DNA of 64,000 nucleotides from Frigoribacterium endophyticum (GCF_011759585.1 NZ_JAAOYV010000001.1:682001-746000); one strand, 5' to 3'. Shown: positions 45,871 through 55,338, numbered from the stretch's first letter. Numbers and translations: made by a program. Notes: generated by a model not told the origin, from the letters alone.

Positions 45871-48133
45871 GCCGCGGCGGTCCCGGCGCACCGGGGGCGA
45901 GGCCGAGGGCGCTCGCTGGCCCGTGGTCGCCCTCGTCTGGCTCGTGCTCGTCGTCTCGCTCGCCAGCCTCTCGTCGCTCTTCCTCGGTGCCGGCTGGTGG
46001 TTCGCGGGCGCGGGCGTCTCCGCTGTCGTGCTCGGCGCCTCCGGCCTCGTCCGCTCGCTCCGCGGCTCGCCGTGGCTGGCCTGGCTCGTCGGGCTGCTGG
46101 CCGGCACCGCGACCGCCACGGCGGTCGTCTCGGGCGGCACCGCCGTGCTCGGCGTCGTGCCGACCGCCGCGACCCTGCAGCGGGTGCGCGACCTCAGCGA
46201 CCAGGCGGCCCTCACCATCTCCGACGGCACCGCCCCGGTGCCCGTCGACGACGGCGTGCTCGCGACCGTCGTGGGCGCGGTGCTCGTCGTCTCGCTCCTC
46301 GTCGACCTGCTCGCCTCGGTCGGCCGCCTCCCCGGCGCGACCGGGCTCTTCCCGGCGGTCGTCCTCGCCGTCCCGGCCTTCGTGCCGACGGCCGAGACCC
46401 GGTGGCCCTGGGTCGTCGCGACCGTGCTGCTCTACCTGCTGCTCCTCATGGTCTCGTCGGGGCGCCGGCCGACCCCGGCCGGAGCCGTCGGCGCCGTCGC
46501 CGCCGTGGCCGTCGCCGGCCTCGTGACGAGCCTCGTGCCCCTCGGGGGCGTCTCGCCCCTCACCGGCGTCGCGTCCGGCACGGGCCTCGCCACGGGCGTC
46601 AACCCGATCATCGACCTCGGCGACGACCTGCGGCGCGGCGCGCCCGTGAGCGTCCTCACCTACCGCTCGTCGGACGAGCAGGGCACGTACCTCAAGCTCG
46701 TCGACCTCGTCGACTTCTCGGGTAGCAGCTGGAGCCCCGCCGACGTCGAGCTCGACCCCGACGCCACCGTCGACGTCCTGCCGGAGGCGCCCGGGGTCGA
46801 CGCCGACACCACGCGGCGGGCGGTCGAGACGCAGGTGACGATCGGCGTGCTCCGCAGCCCGTACCTCCCGGTGCCCGTGCCGCCGACCGAGATCACCGGC
46901 ATCGACGACGGCTGGTCGGTCGTCGACGAGTCGGGCGTCACGGTGCGGAGCGACGACGAGAGCACGCAGGGGCTCGAGTACACCGTGCGCAGCCGCCCGG
47001 TCGACCCCACGGAGGACGAGGTGGTCGCGACCCTCGGCGACGCACCGGCCGACATGGCCCCCTACCTCGCCGTCGACGGCGTGCCCGCGACCGTCAGCGA
47101 GCAGGCGGCCGCCGTGACGGCCGACGCCGCGAACCCCTTCGACGCGGCCGTCGCCCTCCAGGACTGGTTCCGCGACGGCGACTTCACCTACTCGGAGGAG
47201 ACCCCGGTCGACCAGGGCTACGACGGCAGCGGCCTGGACGCCGTCGAGACGTTCCTGCGCGTCCGGAGCGGCTACTGCGTGCACTTCGCCTCGGCGATGG
47301 CCGTGATGGCCCGCACCCTGGGCATCCCGTCCCGCGTGGCGGTCGGCTTCCTGCCGGGGGAGTCCACCGGCTTCGCCGACGACCAGGAGCGCACGGTCAG
47401 CAGCGACGACCTGCACACATGGCCCGAGCTGTACTTCCAGGGGCTCGGCTGGGTGCCGTTCGAGCCGACCGTCGGGCTCGGCCGCCCCCAGTCGTTCCTG
47501 CAGGAGACCGGCGTCGAGCCGACCGCGGCGCCCAGCGACCCCGCCGAGGCCTCGCCGACCCCCACGGCGGAGGCGCCTGCGACCACCGGCCCCGACGCGG
47601 CCAGCGCCACGCCCAGCGACCCCGCGCGGGCGGCGGGGTCGTCCGGCAACGCCGCGGTGGCCGTCCCGGGCGGCCTGGCCGCGCTCCTCGTGCTCCTCGT
47701 GCTGGCGCTCGTCGTCCCCTCCGGCCTGCGGGCCGGCCGTCGACGTCGGCGGTTGGCCGCCGAGCCTCCCGACGCCGCGCTCCGGGCCTGGCAGGAGGTG
47801 CTCGACACCGCCTACGACCTGCGCCTCGACGTCCCGCGCTCGGCGACGCCGGGGGCGGCGGCCGAGGTCCTGGCCGCCCACCTGGGCGGCGGGCTCGGCG
47901 GGCGGCGTCGGCACGGCTCCGAGGAGTCGCGGGCCGCGCTCGACCGCGTGGTGACCGCCCTGACGACCGAGCGGTTCGCCGGCCGGCCCGCGGAGGCCGA
48001 CGTGGGCAGGGACGCGCGTCGCGTCGTCGACGCCCTCCGCGCCTCCTCGACGCCCCGACGCCGCGCCGCCGCGCTCCTCGCGCCGCGCTCGCTGTGGGCG
48101 AGCACGGGCGCGCGTCGGCCGCGCAGAGCGTAA
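45863..48133 (+). CDS. TgpA-like membrane transglutaminase-domain protein
   Basis: Polytopic membrane protein with an extracytoplasmic transglutaminase-like domain, 756 residues. About six N-terminal helices (to about 235) are followed by a DUF3488-type region and the papain-like core: catalytic Cys in FLRVRSGYCVHFASAMAVMA (about 465-484), His in SSDDLHTWPELYFQGLGW, and WVPFEPT, in which Glu replaces the usual Asp of the triad position. A Pro/Ala/Thr linker, one further helix (about 597-620) and a cytoplasmic DUF4129-like end follow. With MoxR and DUF58 this is a conserved actinobacterial envelope cluster; the substrate is unknown. GTG 45863 overlaps the DUF58 stop. Confidence 0.88.
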   Translation: MAEPRRSRRTGGEAEGARWPVVALVWLVLVVSLASLSSLFLGAGWWFAGAGVSAVVLGASGLVRSLRGSPWLAWLVGLLAGTATATAVVSGGTAVLGVVPTAATLQRVRDLSDQAALTISDGTAPVPVDDGVLATVVGAVLVVSLLVDLLASVGRLPGATGLFPAVVLAVPAFVPTAETRWPWVVATVLLYLLLLMVSSGRRPTPAGAVGAVAAVAVAGLVTSLVPLGGVSPLTGVASGTGLATGVNPIIDLGDDLRRGAPVSVLTYRSSDEQGTYLKLVDLVDFSGSSWSPADVELDPDATVDVLPEAPGVDADTTRRAVETQVTIGVLRSPYLPVPVPPTEITGIDDGWSVVDESGVTVRSDDESTQGLEYTVRSRPVDPTEDEVVATLGDAPADMAPYLAVDGVPATVSEQAAAVTADAANPFDAAVALQDWFRDGDFTYSEETPVDQGYDGSGLDAVETFLRVRSGYCVHFASAMAVMARTLGIPSRVAVGFLPGESTGFADDQERTVSSDDLHTWPELYFQGLGWVPFEPTVGLGRPQSFLQETGVEPTAAPSDPAEASPTPTAEAPATTGPDAASATPSDPARAAGSSGNAAVAVPGGLAALLVLLVLALVVPSGLRAGRRRRRLAAEPPDAALRAWQEVLDTAYDLRLDVPRSATPGAAAEVLAAHLGGGLGGRRRHGSEESRAALDRVVTALTTERFAGRPAEADVGRDARRVVDALRASSTPRRRAAALLAPRSLWASTGARRPRRA

Positions 48134-48136
48134 ACT
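48131..48136 (+). promoter_or_regulatory. -10 element of the yceD-rpmF unit
   Basis: TAAACT, 8 bases, then the GTG at 48145; leaderless or with a leader of one or two bases. Confidence 0.45.
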
Positions 48137-48144
48137 GTCCCCTC

Positions 48145-48732
48145 GTGCCTCACTTCACCCCCACCCCCTACACGCTGACGGTGTACGACCTGCTGCACCG
48201 CGCAGGCGAGATGCGCGAGCACACCGTCGACGTCACGGTGCCCGACAAGCTCGGCGAGGGCCCGGTCGCGGTCGCGGCCGGTGCCGCCCTCGAGCTCGAC
48301 GTGCGCCTCGAGGGCCTGCACGACGGCATCCTCGCCTCCGGGCACGTCTCCTCGACGGCCACCGGCGAGTGCAGCCGGTGCCTGCGCGCCATCGAGCAGC
48401 CCGTCGAAGTCGATTTCGCAGAGCTTTTCGCGTACGCTGTCGACGAAGCTTTCGACTATCAGGTTCAAGACGATCACGTGGATCTTGAACCCGTGGTCAG
48501 AGACGCAGTGGTTCTGTCACTGCCCTTCCAGCCGGTGTGTCGGCCGGATTGCCCTGGACTCGACCCGGTGACGGGTGAACGTATCGAGGACATCCCCGAC
48601 TACACGCCTCATGAGAACGTCGATCCCCGGTGGTCGGCCCTCGCGGGGTTCCAGGCTGAATCGGCACCTGCCGACGGCGAGCCAGCGAGCCCGGGTCACC
48701 ACGACCGCGGCGAGCAGGGCGAGCAGCACTAG
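48145..48732 (+). CDS. yceD: YceD/DUF177 family protein
   Basis: Conserved partner of rpmF, linked to 23S rRNA processing in plants and bacteria; exact function uncertain. 195 residues. Metal-site-like cysteines CSRC (76, 79) and CRPDC (132, 136), plus [22 protein letters not shown], are the family hallmark. The C-terminal 40 residues are polar and unconserved. From about 48395 to 48640 codon choice becomes much less G/C-biased (for example CTT, GCT, GAA, TAT, GTT, CAA) although the protein remains typical. rpmF follows after 82 bases. Confidence 0.9.
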   Translation: MPHFTPTPYTLTVYDLLHRAGEMREHTVDVTVPDKLGEGPVAVAAGAALELDVRLEGLHDGILASGHVSSTATGECSRCLRAIEQPVEVDFAELFAYAVDEAFDYQVQDDHVDLEPVVRDAVVLSLPFQPVCRPDCPGLDPVTGERIEDIPDYTPHENVDPRWSALAGFQAESAPADGEPASPGHHDRGEQGEQH

Positions 48733-48814
48733 CACCACCGCGTCAGCACCACGCGCGTCACCACCACGACAGACCAGGCACCCGCGAGGGCGCCGCAACA
48801 GAGAAGAGAACCTC

Positions 48815-49018
48815 ATGGCCGTTCCCAAGAGGAAGCAGTCCCGCTCCAACACGCACGCCCGCCGCTCGCAGTGGAAGGCCACTCCCGTGCAGCTCGTGAA
48901 GACCATCGAGAACGGCAAGGTCACCTACAGCCTCCCGCACCGCGCCAAGGTCGTGGAAGACAGCGCCGGCACCGCCCTGTACATGGAGTACAAGGGCCGC
49001 AAGGTCGCCGACGTCTGA
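48815..49018 (+). CDS. rpmF: 50S ribosomal protein L32
   Basis: Large-subunit ribosomal protein, 67 residues, starting [21 protein letters not shown]. The form is cysteine-free, that is, not zinc-dependent, as in many actinobacteria. ATG 48815 has AGAGAAGAG upstream. It sits between yceD and rnc, the standard order. Confidence 0.97.
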   Translation: MAVPKRKQSRSNTHARRSQWKATPVQLVKTIENGKVTYSLPHRAKVVEDSAGTALYMEYKGRKVADV

Positions 49019-49058
49019 GCACGTCGAGCGTGACCACGTCCGTCTTCGAGGTCTCGAA

Positions 49059-49781
49059 GTGACGTCCACCAGGGATCAGCCCGTGTCGAGCGCCAGCGCC
49101 GACCGGGCTGATCTTCTGTCACGCCTGCAGATCGACGTCAGCGACGAGCTGATCGACCTCGCCCTGACGCACCGCTCGTACGCGTACGAGCACGGCGGCA
49201 TCGGCAACAACGAGCGCCTCGAGTTCCTCGGCGACTCGATCCTCGGCCAGGCCGTCACGGTCATGCTGTTCACCGAGAACCCCGACCTCGACGAGGGCGA
49301 GCTGGCCAAGCGGCGGGCGAGCCTCGTCAGCACGGTCGCGCTGGCCGAGGTGGCCCGCAACATCGACCTCGGCCGGCACCTGCGCCTCGGCCGGGGCGAG
49401 GAGCTCACCGGCGGCCGCGAGAAGCACTCGATCCTCGCCGACACCGTCGAGGCGATCATCGGGGCGACCTACCTCGACGCCGGCGCCGACGCGGCGACGG
49501 AGTTCGTGCTGCGCCTCGTCGCGCCGCTGCTCGTCGACCCCGACCGCTTCGGCGCCGCGATGGACCCGAAGACGAGCCTGCAAGAACTGGCGGCCTCGCT
49601 CGGCCTCGGCGCCCCGTCGTACCACCTCACCGACAGCGGCCCCGACCACGACAAGCGGTTCCACGCCATCGTCCGGCTCGGCGCCGACGACGTCGCGACG
49701 GGCCACGGCAGCAGCAAGAAGCAGGCCGAGATGGCCGCCGCGCTCGACGCGTGGACCCGGCTCAGCGCCGGGGCTCGCTGA
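49059..49781 (+). CDS. rnc: Ribonuclease III
   Basis: Double-strand-specific endoribonuclease that processes rRNA precursors and structured mRNAs. 240 residues. Signature NERLEFLGDSILGQAV (about 50-65), acidic catalytic residues in HSILADTVEAIIGATYLDAG, and a C-terminal double-stranded RNA-binding domain (about 165-240, DPKTSLQELAASLG to SSKKQAEMAAALDAW). GTG 49059 has GAGG seven bases upstream. A ten-codon reading frame (49030-49062) ends inside the rnc start codon region. mutM follows after 3 bases. Confidence 0.96.
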   Translation: MTSTRDQPVSSASADRADLLSRLQIDVSDELIDLALTHRSYAYEHGGIGNNERLEFLGDSILGQAVTVMLFTENPDLDEGELAKRRASLVSTVALAEVARNIDLGRHLRLGRGEELTGGREKHSILADTVEAIIGATYLDAGADAATEFVLRLVAPLLVDPDRFGAAMDPKTSLQELAASLGLGAPSYHLTDSGPDHDKRFHAIVRLGADDVATGHGSSKKQAEMAAALDAWTRLSAGAR

Positions 49782-49784
49782 CCC

Positions 49785-50771
49785 GTGCCGGAGCTCCCCG
49801 AGGTCGAGGTCGTCCGCGCCGGCCTCGCGCCGGTGGTCGCCGGCGCCGTCGTCACCGACGTCGAGGTGCTCGACGACCGGTCGCTGAAGCGGCACCGCGG
49901 CCCTTCTGACGACTTCGTCGACCGACTCGTGGGCGGCACCCTCGACGCGGCGGTGCGCCGTGGCAAGTTCCTCTGGTTCCCGTTCGAGCCCGCGGCCGTG
50001 CACGACCAGCCGCTGGCGCTCGTGGCGCACCTCGGCATGAGCGGCCAGGTGCTGCTGCGCGAGCGCGACGCCGAGCCCGACCGCCTGATGCGGGTGCGGC
50101 TCGACGTCGAGAGCCCCGCGCACGGGCCGCTGCGCCTCGCCTTCGTCGACCAGCGCATCTTCGGCTCCATGGCCCTCGACGAGACCGTCCCCACGCTCGA
50201 CGGGGCGCCCGCGGGCTGGGCCGGCTCCGAGCTGCTCGGCTCCGAGCCGCTGCCGACCGCGGCCGACGGCCGTCCGACCGACCCGACCCGCGCCTCCTGG
50301 GAGCTCCGCGTGCCGCAGCAGGTCTCGCACATCGCCCGCGACCCCCTCGACCCGGCCTTCGACGAGGGGCGGGTGCTGACGCGGCTGCTCGCCCGGCGCA
50401 CCGGCGTCAAGCGGGCCCTGCTCGACCAGGGCCTGCTGAGCGGCGTGGGCAACATCTACGCCGACGAGAGCCTCTGGGCGGCCCGCGTGCACCCCGAGCA
50501 GCCCACCGAGAGCCTGACCCGGGCCCGTGCCCGGACGCTGCTCGCCGAGGTGCGCACGGTCCTGCTCCGCGCCCTGGGCGAGGGAGGCACGAGCTTCGAC
50601 GCGCAGTACGTCAACGTCAACGGGCAGTCGGGCTACTTCAGCCACAGCCTGGCGGCCTACGGCCAGCAGGGGAAGCCGTGCCCGCGCTGCGGCACCCCGA
50701 TCGAGCGTGCGGCGTTCATGAACCGCTCGAGCCACTTCTGCCCCCGGTGCCAGCGGGTGCGCGGGGCCTGA
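49785..50771 (+). CDS. mutM: Formamidopyrimidine-DNA glycosylase / AP lyase
   Basis: Base-excision repair enzyme for 8-oxoguanine and ring-opened purines. 328 residues, slightly longer than usual because of an insert around 140-170 (PAGWAGSELLGSEPLPTAADG). N-terminal catalytic PELPEVEVVRAGL (Pro1/Glu2 after Met removal), lysine in RRGKFLWF, VAHLGMSGQVLL, H2TH helix region VGNIYADESLW, and the C-terminal zinc finger CPRCG...CPRC (about 302-325). GTG 49785, three bases after rnc, so the two are co-transcribed. Confidence 0.95.
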   Translation: MPELPEVEVVRAGLAPVVAGAVVTDVEVLDDRSLKRHRGPSDDFVDRLVGGTLDAAVRRGKFLWFPFEPAAVHDQPLALVAHLGMSGQVLLRERDAEPDRLMRVRLDVESPAHGPLRLAFVDQRIFGSMALDETVPTLDGAPAGWAGSELLGSEPLPTAADGRPTDPTRASWELRVPQQVSHIARDPLDPAFDEGRVLTRLLARRTGVKRALLDQGLLSGVGNIYADESLWAARVHPEQPTESLTRARARTLLAEVRTVLLRALGEGGTSFDAQYVNVNGQSGYFSHSLAAYGQQGKPCPRCGTPIERAAFMNRSSHFCPRCQRVRGA

Positions 50772-50814
50772 GGGGCGGGCCGGTGTCGGTCCCGGCGTCG
50801 TCGGTGGCCGCACC

Positions 50815-50820
50815 TATCCT
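50815..50820 (+). promoter_or_regulatory. -10 element of smc
   Basis: TATCCT fits TANNNT and would give a leader of about 65 nt before the smc GTG, which has the site AAGGGGGG. Confidence 0.4.
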
Positions 50821-50889
50821 GGGAGGCACGGGCCCCGGTCGTCGTCGGCCGTCCCGTTCCGTGACGCGCGAGACGAAGGGGGGCCCCGG

Positions 50890-53800
50890 GTGCACCTGAA
50901 GAGCCTCACCCTCAAGGGCTTCAAGTCGTTCGCGTCGCCGACCACCTTCGCCTTCGAGCCCGGCGTCACCTGCGTCGTCGGCCCCAACGGCTCGGGCAAG
51001 AGCAACGTCGTCGACGCGCTCGCCTGGGTCATGGGCGAGCAGGGCGCCAAGGCCCTCCGCGGCGGCAAGATGGAGGACGTCATCTTCGCGGGCACCTCGA
51101 CCCGGGGGCCGCTCGGCCGGGCCCAGGTCGTGCTCACCATCGACAACTCCGACGGCGCCCTGCCGATCGACTACGCCGAGGTGACGATCAGCCGCACGCT
51201 CTTCCGCTCGGGCGGCAGCGAGTACGCCATCAACGGCGAGGGCTGCCGGCTGCTCGACGTGCAGGAGCTGCTCAGCGACTCCGGGCTCGGGCGCGAGATG
51301 CACGTCATCGTCGGCCAGGGCCAGCTCGACGCGGTGCTGCACGCCACCCCGGAGGAGCGCCGCGGCTTCGTCGAGGAGGCCGCCGGCATCCTGAAGCACC
51401 GGCGCCGCAAGGAGAAGACCCTCCGCAAGCTCGATGCCATGCAGGCCAACCTGACGCGGCTGAGCGACCTGGCCGGCGAGCTGCGTCGACAGCTCAAGCC
51501 GCTGGGCCGGCAGGCCGCGGTCGCCCGGGAGGCCCAGACCATCGCCGCGGTGGTGCGCGACGCCCGGGCCCGGCTCGTCGCCGACGAGGTCGTCGGCCTC
51601 CGTGACGTGCTCGCGCGCCAGGGGCGCACCGAGTCCGAGCGGCGCGCCGAGCGGCAGGTGCTCCAGGAGCAGCTCGACCAGGCCAAGGCCCGCGAGCACC
51701 GGCTCGAGCAGGCGATGATCGGCGACGCCGTCGACCAGGCCCGCCGCGTCGCGTTCGGGCTCGAGTCCGTGCACGAACGCCTCCGCAGCCTCACCAGCCT
51801 GGCCCAGCAGCGCCTCCAGCTGCTCGCCCAGCAGAGCGACCAGCCCGCCGTCGAGACGACGGTCAGCGCGGGCATGGTCGCCGACGCGCGCGAGGAGGCC
51901 GTCCGGCTGCAGGGCGGCGTCGCCGAGGCCGAGGCGGCCGTCACCCGCGCGGGCGCCGACGTCGGGGCGGCCCGGTCACGGCTCGACGCCCTCGACGAGC
52001 AGATCGCGGCGCGCAGCGCCGAGGTCGCGCGGCACGACCTCGAGCTCTCGCGGCTCCGGGGCGCGGCCGACGCCGCGCGGTCCGGCCTCGCCGCCGTCCG
52101 CGGTGAGCTGCTCCGCCAGGGTGTGGCGCTCGAGGCGGCCGAGCAGCGCCTCGCCGCGGGCCGGGCGGAGCAGGAGGAGCTCGAGCGCTCGGCGTCGGGA
52201 CCGGCGTCCGACCCCGACCCCGCCGACTCCTCCGCCTCCGCCTCCGCCTCCGCCGCCGCCTCCGCCGCCGACGGGGGAGCGGACGCCGTGGCTCCCCGGC
52301 CCGTCGACCACGCCGCCGTGCGCGACGAGTCCGAGCGACGCGTCGCCGAGCTCGAGTCCCGCGTCGCCGAGCAGGAGGCGCGGGTCGACGACCTGCGCGA
52401 CCGACGTCACGCCGCCGAGCGCGAGCGCGACGCCCTCGCCGCCCGTCGGGCCGCGCTGGCCATGGCCCTCGACCAGGGCGACGGCTCGTCGACGCTGGTC
52501 GCCGCCGGCCGGCCCGGGGTCCGGGGGCTCGTCGCCGAGCACGTCCAGGTCGACGAGGGGTGGGAGGTCGCGGTCGCCGCGGCCCTCGGCAGCGTCGTGG
52601 ACGGCGTGCTGGCCGACGACTCCGCCGCGGCCCTCGACGCGGTCGCGCACGCGGCCGACGAGGCCCTCGGCCGCGTCGAGGTCGTCGTCGCCGAGCCCGC
52701 CCGCTCGCGCGTCGACCTGGCCGTCGCCCTGCCCGAGGGGGCCGTCGCCGCCGTGTCGGTCGTGACGGGCCCCGAGGGCGTGCTCGGCCTGCTGGCGAGC
52801 ACCGTGCTCGCCGTCGACCTCGACGCCGCCCGCCGCGCGTGGGCGGCCCTGACGGAGCATCCCCTCCCCGTCACGGTCATCACGCGCTCCGGCGAGGTCC
52901 TCACCGACTGGGTCCTCCGCGGCGGGTCGGGCGGCGAGCGTTCGCGCCTCGAGCTCGTCGCCGACCGCGACGAGGCCGCCGAGCGGCTCGTCGGGGTCGG
53001 CGCCGTCGTCGACGAGCTCGCCCGAGAGCACGACGAGGCCGCCGACCAGCTGGCGGCTGCCCGCACGGCCCTCCGCGAGGCCGCCGCGGCCGTGCGGGAG
53101 GCCGCCGCCGCCGCGCGGGCGCAGGAGCAGGCCCTCGCGGCGCAGGAGCAGCGGCTCGACCGCGTGCGCGCCCGGGTCGAGGCGGCCGAGGCCGAGGTGG
53201 AGCGCCTCCGCGGCGCGCTCGGCGACGCCGAGTCGTCCGTGCAGCAGGCGGATGCGCGGGTGACGGAGGCCGTCGCGGCCCACGACGAGCACGCCGCCCG
53301 TCCGCGCCCCGTCCTCGACGCGTCGGGCCGGGGCGACGTCGTCGCCGAGGTCGAGCGTGCGCGGGGCGCCGAGGTCGAGGCCCGCGTCCGCCTGGAGACC
53401 GTCCGTGAGCGGGTGCGCACCGAGGTCGCGCGCGCCGAGGGGCTCGAGCGGCGGCGTCGGCAGCAGGCCGCCGCCGCGGAGGAACAGGCGCGGCGCACGG
53501 TGCTCCGGCAGCGGCAGATGGCGACGACCTCGGCGGTGCTCGACGCCCTGCCCCTGGTCGTCGACGCCGTCGCCCGGTCACTCGGCGAGGCCCGCACCGA
53601 CCTGACCGCCCGGGAGGCCGCCCGCGCGGAGCAGAACGAGGAGCTCGTGGCGCTCCGCCGCGACGAGCGGGCCCTGCGCGAGAGACTCGGCGCCGTCACC
53701 GAGCACGTGCACGGCCTCGAGATGGAGATCTACGAGAAGAAGCTGCACGTCGGTCAGCTGCTCGAGCGGGCGGCGTCCGAGCTGGGGCTCTCCGAGGAGG

Positions 53801-54645
53801 TCCTCGTGGCCGAGTACGGGCCCGACGTGCCGGTGCCCGACGACGCGGCGCTGGCCACGGCGCGGGCAGCCAGCCCCGACGCCGACCCCGACACCGACCC
53901 CGACGCCGGCGCCGACTCCGGCGACCACCTCGACGGGGCCGACGGTGCCGACCCCGCCGACGACGTCCCGAGCACGCCCTACGACCGGGAGGAACAGACG
54001 CGGCGCCTCGCCGCGGCCGAGGCGAAGCTGGCCCGGCTCGGCCGTGTCAACCCGCTCGCCCTGGAGGAGTTCTCCGCCCTCGAACAGCGGCACGCGTTCC
54101 TCGCCGACCAGCTGACCGACCTCACGGCGACCCGACGCGACCTGCTGACGATCATCGACGAGATCGACGCGAAGATGCAGACGGTCTTCGCGAGCGCGTT
54201 CGCCGACACGAGCGCGGCCTTCGACCGGGTGTTCCCGGTGCTCTTCCCGGGGGGCAGCGGCTCGCTGACCCTGACCGACCCCGACGACCTCCTCGGCACG
54301 GGCATCGAGGTGACCGTGCGCCCCGCCGGCAAGAAGATCGAGCGGCTCTCGCTGCTGAGCGGCGGCGAGCGCTCACTCGCGGCGGTCGCGCTGCTCATCG
54401 CGATCTTCAAGGCCCGGCCGAGCCCGTTCTACATCATGGACGAGGTCGAGGCCGCCCTCGACGACGCGAACCTCGGCCGCCTCCTGACGATCTTCCAGGA
54501 CCTCCGCGAGTCCAGCCAGCTCATCGTCATCACGCACCAGAAGCGCACGATGGAGATCGCGGACGCCCTCTACGGGGTGTCGATGCGCCAGGACGGCGTG
54601 AGCGCCGTCGTCGGCCAGCGCGTCGCGACCGAGCAGGTCGGCTGA
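50890..54645 (+). CDS. smc: Chromosome segregation protein SMC
   Basis: Chromosome-organising ATPase that loads at parS and aligns chromosome arms. 1251 residues. Walker A VVGPNGSGKSNVVDALAWVMGE begins at about 29, coiled coil to about 425, hinge about 540-700 (GLVAEHVQVDEGWEVAVAAALG), second coiled coil, then C-terminal signature LSLLSGGERSLAAVALLIAIF and Walker B FYIMDEVEAALDDANL. Two low-complexity inserts interrupt the arms: a Ser/Ala stretch encoded by TCCGCC repeats (about residue 440-460) and an Asp/Pro/Ala stretch (about 995-1030). ScpA/ScpB genes are not in this window. Confidence 0.96.
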   Translation: MHLKSLTLKGFKSFASPTTFAFEPGVTCVVGPNGSGKSNVVDALAWVMGEQGAKALRGGKMEDVIFAGTSTRGPLGRAQVVLTIDNSDGALPIDYAEVTISRTLFRSGGSEYAINGEGCRLLDVQELLSDSGLGREMHVIVGQGQLDAVLHATPEERRGFVEEAAGILKHRRRKEKTLRKLDAMQANLTRLSDLAGELRRQLKPLGRQAAVAREAQTIAAVVRDARARLVADEVVGLRDVLARQGRTESERRAERQVLQEQLDQAKAREHRLEQAMIGDAVDQARRVAFGLESVHERLRSLTSLAQQRLQLLAQQSDQPAVETTVSAGMVADAREEAVRLQGGVAEAEAAVTRAGADVGAARSRLDALDEQIAARSAEVARHDLELSRLRGAADAARSGLAAVRGELLRQGVALEAAEQRLAAGRAEQEELERSASGPASDPDPADSSASASASAAASAADGGADAVAPRPVDHAAVRDESERRVAELESRVAEQEARVDDLRDRRHAAERERDALAARRAALAMALDQGDGSSTLVAAGRPGVRGLVAEHVQVDEGWEVAVAAALGSVVDGVLADDSAAALDAVAHAADEALGRVEVVVAEPARSRVDLAVALPEGAVAAVSVVTGPEGVLGLLASTVLAVDLDAARRAWAALTEHPLPVTVITRSGEVLTDWVLRGGSGGERSRLELVADRDEAAERLVGVGAVVDELAREHDEAADQLAAARTALREAAAAVREAAAAARAQEQALAAQEQRLDRVRARVEAAEAEVERLRGALGDAESSVQQADARVTEAVAAHDEHAARPRPVLDASGRGDVVAEVERARGAEVEARVRLETVRERVRTEVARAEGLERRRRQQAAAAEEQARRTVLRQRQMATTSAVLDALPLVVDAVARSLGEARTDLTAREAARAEQNEELVALRRDERALRERLGAVTEHVHGLEMEIYEKKLHVGQLLERAASELGLSEEVLVAEYGPDVPVPDDAALATARAASPDADPDTDPDAGADSGDHLDGADGADPADDVPSTPYDREEQTRRLAAAEAKLARLGRVNPLALEEFSALEQRHAFLADQLTDLTATRRDLLTIIDEIDAKMQTVFASAFADTSAAFDRVFPVLFPGGSGSLTLTDPDDLLGTGIEVTVRPAGKKIERLSLLSGGERSLAAVALLIAIFKARPSPFYIMDEVEAALDDANLGRLLTIFQDLRESSQLIVITHQKRTMEIADALYGVSMRQDGVSAVVGQRVATEQVG
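52228..52268 (+). repeat. TCCGCC hexanucleotide microsatellite within smc
   Basis: Imperfect run of TCCGCC/GCCGCC units encoding Ser-Ala repeats in the first coiled-coil arm. Changes in copy number would remain in frame. Confidence 0.7.
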
Positions 54646-54676
54646 CCGACCCCCTCGGGTGCCGGGTCTCCGACGA

Positions 54677-54734
54677 CGAGACGACCCGCGCCTCCCGGGC
54701 TCGCGGAGGAGCGGGGGAGGCGCGGGTCGTCTCG
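54677..54734. terminator. Bidirectional hairpin terminator between smc and the histidine phosphatase gene
   Basis: Perfect 20-bp stem (54677-54696 with 54715-54734) with an 18-base loop that is itself GC-rich. The stem carries GGGAGGCGCGGG, close to the block in the hairpin at 1162-1203. Confidence 0.85.
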
Positions 54735-54756
54735 AGACGGAGAGCCCGTCGTCCGG

Positions 54757-55338
54757 TCAGTCGGCGTCGGCCTCGTGCAGCGCCCCGTTGACGGTGAGCA
54801 CCTTCCACGACTCGCCGTCCCACTCGACGGTGTTGGCGGCGGCGTTCTCGATGTGGGGCGCCTCGCTGCCCATGATGGCCGACAGGGTGAAGCGGATGAT
54901 CGTGCCGTGGCAGACGACGACGATGCTCGCGTCGGGGCCGTCGAGGGGGAGGCGCGTGTCGCGGATCATCTCGAGGGCACCGAGGCCGCGGGCCGCCACC
55001 GACTCACGGGGCTCGATGTCGGGGTACGACTCGTTCGGCTCGTCGGGGATGGGCGAGTCCGGCACCCAGCCCTCGCGCGAGGCGTAGTCGCGCTCGATCA
55101 GCTCGTCGTACGCGTCGCCGAGCTCGATCCCGAGCTCGGACGCGATGATCTGCGCCGTCTCGCGGGCCCGTCCGAGCGGCGACGACACGATCGCCGACCA
55201 CGGCTCGCCCGAGAGCAGCCGTGCGGCCTCGCGGGCCTGGCCTCGACCGGTCTCGTTGAGCGGGACGTCGGACGAGCCCTGGAGCTTGTCCTGGCTGTTC
55301 CAGTCGGTCTGGCCGTGGCGGATGAGTTCGAGTCGCAT
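54757..55338 (-). CDS. Histidine phosphatase (phosphoglycerate mutase-like) family protein
   Basis: Phosphohydrolase or mutase of the histidine phosphatase superfamily. 193 residues. Catalytic RHG in LELIRHGQTDWN (His8), second Arg in SSPLGRARETAQ, acid Glu in ELIERDYASREGW and second His in VVVCHGTIIRFTL. At ~190 residues it fits the CobC/PhoE-like phosphatases rather than glycolytic mutase (~245). Substrate unknown. ATG 55338 has AGGAA upstream. It lies 72 bases downstream of terC on the same strand and may be read from the same promoter. Confidence 0.88.
   Translation of the reverse strand: MRLELIRHGQTDWNSQDKLQGSSDVPLNETGRGQAREAARLLSGEPWSAIVSSPLGRARETAQIIASELGIELGDAYDELIERDYASREGWVPDSPIPDEPNESYPDIEPRESVAARGLGALEMIRDTRLPLDGPDASIVVVCHGTIIRFTLSAIMGSEAPHIENAAANTVEWDGESWKVLTVNGALHEADAD

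Noticed and set aside
54757-55338. Calling the histidine phosphatase a glycolytic phosphoglycerate mutase (gpmA)
   Set aside because: About 50 residues too short and closer to CobC/PhoE-type phosphatases.
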